DNA from: Isoetes taiwanensis
Taxonomy: Eukaryota; Streptophyta; Lycopodiopsida; Isoetales; Isoetaceae
NCBI GenBank assembly: GCA_021234155.1
Contig: JAJEKV010000002.1
Coordinates: forward strand, 38,241,841-38,305,840
Direction: 5' to 3'
Length of the DNA stretch: 64,000 bases
Positions 58,501-64,000 of the stretch are shown piece by piece. The position numbers and the translations under genes were made by a program. The notes beneath the pieces were generated by a model that had not been told where the DNA came from, did no database searches, and saw only the letters and a program-made list of their open reading frames with translations. The number at the start of each line of letters is the position of its first letter. Position 1 is the stretch's first letter.

Positions 58501-59831
58501 ACAGCTCTATCACAAGATGCTAGTTTTTCTGAAATTTTTGGAAAAAGTGAGAACTAACCTTGCAAAGATTCTTTGCTACCTTGTCAAAAGAAATAAAAAA
58601 AGCGATTTCAAAGAGATGAACTATTAGATGCTATGGCTATCGTATATCCACAATTTTGGATCAGCCAAAAGGATCTTTCCACTTGTCAGAAAGAGTATAA
58701 AAGTAAGCTGCATGTATTGATATCTCATTTTGCAAAAACTGTTAGTGTAGGTCTTGGATGTAGTAGTACATGGGGCAATTAATGAAAGGTTCATTGTTAG
58801 AGCAATCTGAATGCTTTGACGAGACCATGTGGTCTCAATGTCGATCTCTTGAAGAGCCCAAAGAGTTTGGGTCAATAACAAGATTGTGGTTGTGGCTAGG
58901 TAATAGCGAGGTTCTCAAGATCACATGCGAATTTTTTAAGCTTGTTAGGCGTGTGGAACTATGGTTCTTGGATGGGTTGAAGATGAAAGGATATTTAGTA
59001 TTATGGGCTACTTGAAGAATAAAGTCATAATAGGTTGGAGAAAATTTAGACCTTTGCCTAAGAGCATACACTTGCAATTATCTTGTTGCAGATTTTCCAT
59101 ATGATAGAGCTTTAGCTCTATGGGCTTCGACAAGTAGAAAGAAGCGTCCACAACCGAATGAGGGTTGCTCAATTGGCACAATCAAATGTTGCAAAAGCCT
59201 GGATCATCACGGATGGAGTGCAGCGATCGATCACGATCTGATTCCCCAAGAGATGTTCAAACATGTTCTTTTTATGCTATTCAAACATGGGCTGTCATAA
59301 CTTTTTTTATGCTTGATTATGCTTAAGTGTGTCTTTCGGATTCTGTAATTATTTTTTGTGTCTTAAGAAAGGTATCAAAACTTTAAAATGTTAAGAAAAG
59401 TAGTAGCAATATTTATATGGCTAAACATTTAAAATTTATATAGTAAACACTACTCGTTTTATATTGATTTATCAAACACTATTCTATATAGATTAAGTTA
59501 ATGTACATCGTGAGAAATATATAATGTATTTGTAGTTTTTGCCTACAAACTATTCATGATTCTTGGCCTAAAGGGTCAAAGATATTGTATTCAATCATCC
59601 TAATATCACGATTGTACCTTTAGGATGTAACAATACAAGAGAGAAAGCACCTTTAAAACACCATATTTTTTTTTCTTGAAAATGGTTTTGTACTATTGCA
59701 AAAAATGCCTTGGACACTATATTGTAATTGGGATAAAAACAAAAATTAAGCATGACTTTGCTAACCTCAAACTATCAAACTCGCCAAATGAACTATATTA
59801 CTCACTTAAAATTTTTTTCTTAAGGGAAACC
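55571..59831 (+). mobile_element. hAT DNA transposon, degenerate transposase
   Basis: Ends GGTTTCCCCTAAG (55572 on) and CTTAAGGGAAACC (to 59831) form imperfect TIRs. The flanks CCGGTCGG and ACGGTTTG may be a decayed 8-bp target duplication. The transposase is on the plus strand in broken frames: VVRLQALFHVFERGKPLS (about 57090), GLAPYALGIHCMAHRMNLAY (about 57590-57640), and the C-terminal dimerisation segment ERIFSIMGYLKNKV-like with FPYDRALALWASTS (about 58970-59150). These match the plant hAT family related to ZNF862/C17orf113-type proteins. Many stops. It has a partial second copy in inverse orientation at 61940-64000. Confidence 0.7.
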
Positions 59832-61939
59832 ACGGTTTGTTCTCCCACCTCGGGCCTTGCAAACATTGTTCCCTGGCCTCGGTCCACCTCATCACTATCG
59901 GGGAGCAATATCGGGCTCAACCTTCTCACCGCGATACTTCCGGATTAAAATGCATACCTCCATACTTCTTACGGCCCATACACCTCGCCTTCACAACCAT
60001 CATCTCTGGGGGATATCCACATGTCTCTTTTGGTCCTCCCGGGAATTTCCATTCCCTACATTTCCAACAGCTCTTCCCTTTTTACAACCTTCATTGACCT
60101 CAAAGCCAGCATCGAGGCACCTCCGGTACCTCCACCTCGAGGGCACCCCTTGTCGTGGGGCCCTTGAGCGCGATGCCACCCCCACTCCGCCTCAATATAA
60201 TCCTTATCCATTACCATTTCAACCAAGCACTTTAACCTCTACCTAGGCCGGACCCTCAAGGCATGACTTATCAACCTTTGGCAACCATTAAAAGGCAAAC
60301 CCTTAGACCAAAGTGATCAGGGCCCACATGGAAGAATTTGAGGCTCGGCTGCCCTCAATGGTCATGCCCAACCTCAACTGAAATTCCACATCTTTTCCAC
60401 TTGGAGGATTGGCTCTCCTCATCAATGGCTCATGTCCAACAAAACTTTGGAAACAAGATTAGCGAAATGAAATGGCCTTTTCTTTCTCACTATGGTACCC
60501 GCGATGATGATCAACTTCATCTCAAGCAACTCAATGACCTTCAACAAGAGCCCGCGAGTCCGCGGGGATTTTCGCGGATCGTCTTCATATCTTTCGGCAA
60601 ACTTAAAGAGTACAGAGCCGGGAGCAGTTGCAGTGCGGTTTCTCGAGGACTCCCCTCGACTATCCAGCCTCCTTGGTTGAATGAACTTGAAGACTTTGGA
60701 GCAACATATCGACCTTGTCAATCACCTCATTCAATGTTTCCTCTGATAACGGCATGGCTCTTGAGGAGCTCCCCTTCATTCCGGTCATGGTTCCTCATCT
60801 TTGTATTCAGCCCAAGACGCCATGATATTGCCGATCCGGATCGGTGACATATCTGTAAATATCAAGGCCACTTGGCAAATGAGTGCAACTCCACCAATGG
60901 CCCACCTCATTTGCAAACGATGCAACATGTGCAATCATGCCACAAAAGAGTGCACTTTTCGCATCATCTACACCTTTCGAAACAAGATGGTTTATCAAGT
61001 GCAAACCACACCTCCACAACAATCGACATATCCGCCGACACAAATCTGAGGCTCAACCCATTCAACAATATCAGCAACCGAAGAACAAAGGGGATAAGCA
61101 TTGGCGTCTTTTGATCCTTCTAAAGTTGATGTTAACCTTTGTCAAGAATGGGAATACCAAGGCATGTCCTCAACTTCCTCAAGTTCAATTACAACTTCTA
61201 GGTGAAGTCAAGGACCACCGATTGCCTCAAAGTCTTATCAAGCGTGGATTGCCAATGGCAAACAAGGGCCGCCCAGAAAACCGGAACCACCGCGCGTTGT
61301 TTCGGCAATCCGCGGTATCAACAAGCTCCGCCAATCAACCTCCGGATGGATCAACAAAGCCGGGGAAGAAATTTTTGGGCTCTTAATCCTCGGTCATTGA
61401 GGTGAGATCAAATTGATCAGGTTTGGTTTCCGCCAGACCGGAAGGCATTTTCCCTTCACCATTCTTCCTCATGGCACGCGCAACCTGGCTTTGCGGTTGA
61501 CCACGATTCCTCATGGCCGAGGAAAAAAAGGTTCACTTTCTTTTTGACTTGGAAAAACTCATGCCTCATGTCATGCCTAAAGTCTTCCAAAGGGCACGAA
61601 CCTCATGCAAGGCTGTTTGAAGGCCGACGTTGGCTAATGTCCATGCCACCACCGAGCTCAAAGGCGAGGGGATACACCTTCCACATCTCAACCTAATGCT
61701 CGGACATATCCGAATATTGTTGTAGAGGTGGAGCTTCTCAAAGAAGTTGTTGCTTCCTTACCACGCACTCCAGTTCCATTGGATCAAGCTGATCCCTTTT
61801 CTCATGTGCCTCTGGAACTCCAAGAGGAGCTTGCAAAATCAAAATTCCTTTAAGTTTGGCAACTATTTTGAAACTATATCACACGCTCTCAAGGACCAGT
61901 TACCTTCCCCTGGGAGTTTTGGTTGGGTCCGCGAGGAGG
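59832..61939 (+). mobile_element. Gag region of the GC-rich LTR element, pseudogene
   Basis: Pro/Ser/Leu-rich frames (59837-60246) precede a Gag-like stretch in broken frames. Near 60850-60960 lie two zinc-knuckle remnants. One reads HICKYQGHLANEC, with the first Cys replaced by a stop. The second, CKRCNMCNHATKEC, is a perfect C-x2-C-x4-H-x4-C. Such double knuckles bind RNA in retrotransposon Gag. A further Lys/Gln-rich tail continues to about 61386. Together with 54780-55570 it forms one element split by the hAT insertion. It is split again at 61940 by the second hAT copy. Confidence 0.55.
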
Positions 61940-64000
61940 GGTTTCCCTTAAGAAAAATTTTAAGTGAGTAATATAGTTCATTTGGTGAGTTTGATAGTTT
62001 GGAGGTTAGCAAAGCTGGCGAATTTTTGTTTTTATCCCAATTACAATATAGTGTCCAAGGCGATTTTTTGCAATAGTACAAAACCATTTTCGAAGAAAAA
62101 ATATGGTGTTTTAAGGGTTTTCTCTAAGGCGTTAAACCTGCCATGCACCCAAGGTCATTTGGCGGGTTCAGCGCCTGCGTTGTGAAAGTAGCCATGCAAT
62201 GTAATTTTGGTGGGGGAAGGACCCAATTACAATATAGTGGGGGCGGGACCCATTTTGGTGTATTACAAAAGTGTCACATTTTCGAAGAAAAAATATGGGT
62301 GTTTTAAAATCTCTTCTTCTTCTTCTTCTTCTTCTTGTATTGTTACATCCTAAAGGTACAATCGTGATATTAGGATGATTGAATACAATATCTTTGACCC
62401 TTTAGGCCAAGAATCATGAATAGTTTGTAGGGCAAAAACTACAAATACATTATATATTTCTGCTGATGTACATTAACTTAATCTATATAGAATAGTGTTT
62501 GATAAATCAATATAAAACGAGTAGTGTTTACCATATAAATTTTAAATGTTTAGCCATATAAATATTGCTACTACTTTTCTTAACATTTTAAAGTTTTGCT
62601 ACCTTTCTTAAGACACAAAAATAATTCTGAGAATCTGAAAGACACACTTAAGCTGGAAGCATAAAAAGTTATGACAGCCCATGTTTGAATAGCATAAAAG
62701 AACATGTTTGAACATCTCTTGGGGAATCAGATCAGATCAGATAATTTGCACTCCATCGGATGATCCAGTCTTTGCAACATTTGATTGTGCCAATTGAGCA
62801 ACCTCATTCGGTTGTGGACGCTCTCTTCTACTTGTCGAAGCCCATAGAGCTAAAGCTCTATCATATGGAAAATCTGCAACAGTATAATTGCAAGTGTATG
62901 CTCTTAGGCAAAGGTCTAAATTCTTCTCCAACCTATTGCGCACTTTATTCTTCAAGTAGCCCATAATACTAAATATCCTTTCATCTTCAACTCCTGATCC
63001 AAGAACCATAGTCGACACAGGTCTAACAAGCTTAAAAATTCGGCATGTGATCTTGGAGAACACGGCTATTACCTAGCCACAACCACAATCTTGTTATTGA
63101 CCCAAACTCTTTGGGCTCTTCAAAGAGACTGACATTGAGACCACATGGTCTATCCAAAGCATTCAGATTGCTCTAACAATGAACCTTCATTAATTGCCCC
63201 ATGTACTACTACATATGCACCTACACTAACAGTTTTTGCAAAATGAGATATCAATACATGCAGCTTACTTTTATACTCTTTCTGACAAGTGGAAAGATCC
63301 TTTTGGCTCATCAAAATTGTGGATATCTGATAGCCATAGCATCTAATAGTTCATCTCTTGGAAATGCGGCTCTTTTATTTCTTTTGACAAGGTAGCGACA
63401 ATCTTTGCAAGGTTAGTTCTCACTTTTTCCAAAATTTCAGAAAAACTAGCACTTGTGATAGGAGCGTGCCTTACAAGACGCCCCTGAACTCTTGCTTTCT
63501 TTGTGTACATCTATCCATATCAGAAACAATTATCATTAGTACATGAATGTAAAGAAAAAAAGATACAATTCTCTTCATACCTGAACAAGATGTGAATGCA
63601 CCTTCATGCACAAGACGCCTTTTGAATCATACTCTAATATACTAGCTGACTTCTCACCTTCAATGTTTACCAAATTATTCCAGGCAACAAATTTTTCTTT
63701 ATCATATGGCTCATTTGGTGAAGTGGGATACAAGCAATCTAATGCATCATAAAGCCAACTTCCTTGAGATCACATACTCGGGAATATACATAGTGCTTTT
63801 TGTGCCAACTTAATCAAAAAATTCATCTCCCTTAACATTGGGAGTATACCTAATGACACATGCATAAGATCATCATTCTAACATAGAAGCTTCCTAAACA
63901 TATTTAGTAAAGAAATTTGTACCTGCTAAAGTAAGCAATGTTTCCAAATCAACTAGTCTAGAAAGCAAATTTTGAGCTTTATCCTTCCCATCTTTCCTTT
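61940..64000 (-). mobile_element. Second hAT copy, inverted, running off the window
   Basis: Reverse complement of 57979-59831, starting at GGTTTCCCTTAAG. The C-terminal frame 63063-62737 (ERIFSIMGYLKNKVRNRLEK, CNYTVADFPYDRALALW) is better preserved than in the first copy. It carries about 208 extra bases near 62104-62312, partly a duplication of its own terminal region, next to a (CTT)n run at 62312-62337. The 5' half lies beyond 64000. Confidence 0.85.
62312..62337. repeat. (CTT)n microsatellite
   Basis: Eight to nine CTT units within the second hAT copy, absent from the first copy. Confidence 0.9.

Overview
This is a nuclear window from a land plant. The genome looks large, gene-poor and full of transposons. 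Evidence for this is a plant-type kinase of the CDPK/PEPC-kinase group, and remnants of MULE, hAT, PIF/Harbinger-like, L1-type, Copia and Gag-encoding LTR elements. The long non-coding stretches and the LINEs with microsatellite (not poly-A) tails would suit a fern, lycophyte or similar lineage. The species cannot be fixed from the sequence alone.

Only one gene looks intact: a kinase-domain-only Ser/Thr kinase at 20613-21419 (+), most like a PEP-carboxylase kinase. Almost every other coding signal is a decayed transposon or an unrecognised fragment.

Layout. 1-5 kb: a LINE 3' end with a (TTCTA)n tail and a MULE transposase pseudogene (-). 5-6.1 kb: short tandem repeats. 6.4-7.7 kb: an unrecognised, degenerate multi-exon gene (+). 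7.8-8.5 kb: a DDE-like transposase relic (-), next to an L1-type 3' end. 9.46-9.97 kb: an orphan ORF. 11.2-12.9 kb: a truncated L1-type element (-). 13.2-17.4 kb: two LINEs and a LINE 3' end packed together, one of them splitting a TTAAGTTA-rich MITE. 20.6-21.4 kb: the kinase. 22-24 kb: duplicated non-coding blocks and a nearly perfect 401-bp palindrome. 26.5-27.2 kb: a Ulp1-like protease relic (-).

29.2-38.5 kb is a T-rich non-coding domain with no believable ORF. It holds repeated promoter-like modules, arrays of small hairpins, two cloverleaf-like structures with compensating stems, a foldback MITE and a tRNA-derived SINE. 38.8-40.3 kb: another DDE-like transposase N-terminal relic (+). 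41.4-51.6 kb is bounded by a 167-bp direct repeat. That repeat is the same kind of promoter module on the minus strand. It encloses A-rich non-coding DNA, with a 3.6-kb PIF/Harbinger-like element inserted at 45861-49473.

53.6-64 kb is a nest of insertions. A Copia element (-) is split by a GC-rich LTR element (+). That element in turn holds two tail-to-tail copies of one hAT element, forming an inverted repeat of about 2 kb per arm that runs off the window end.
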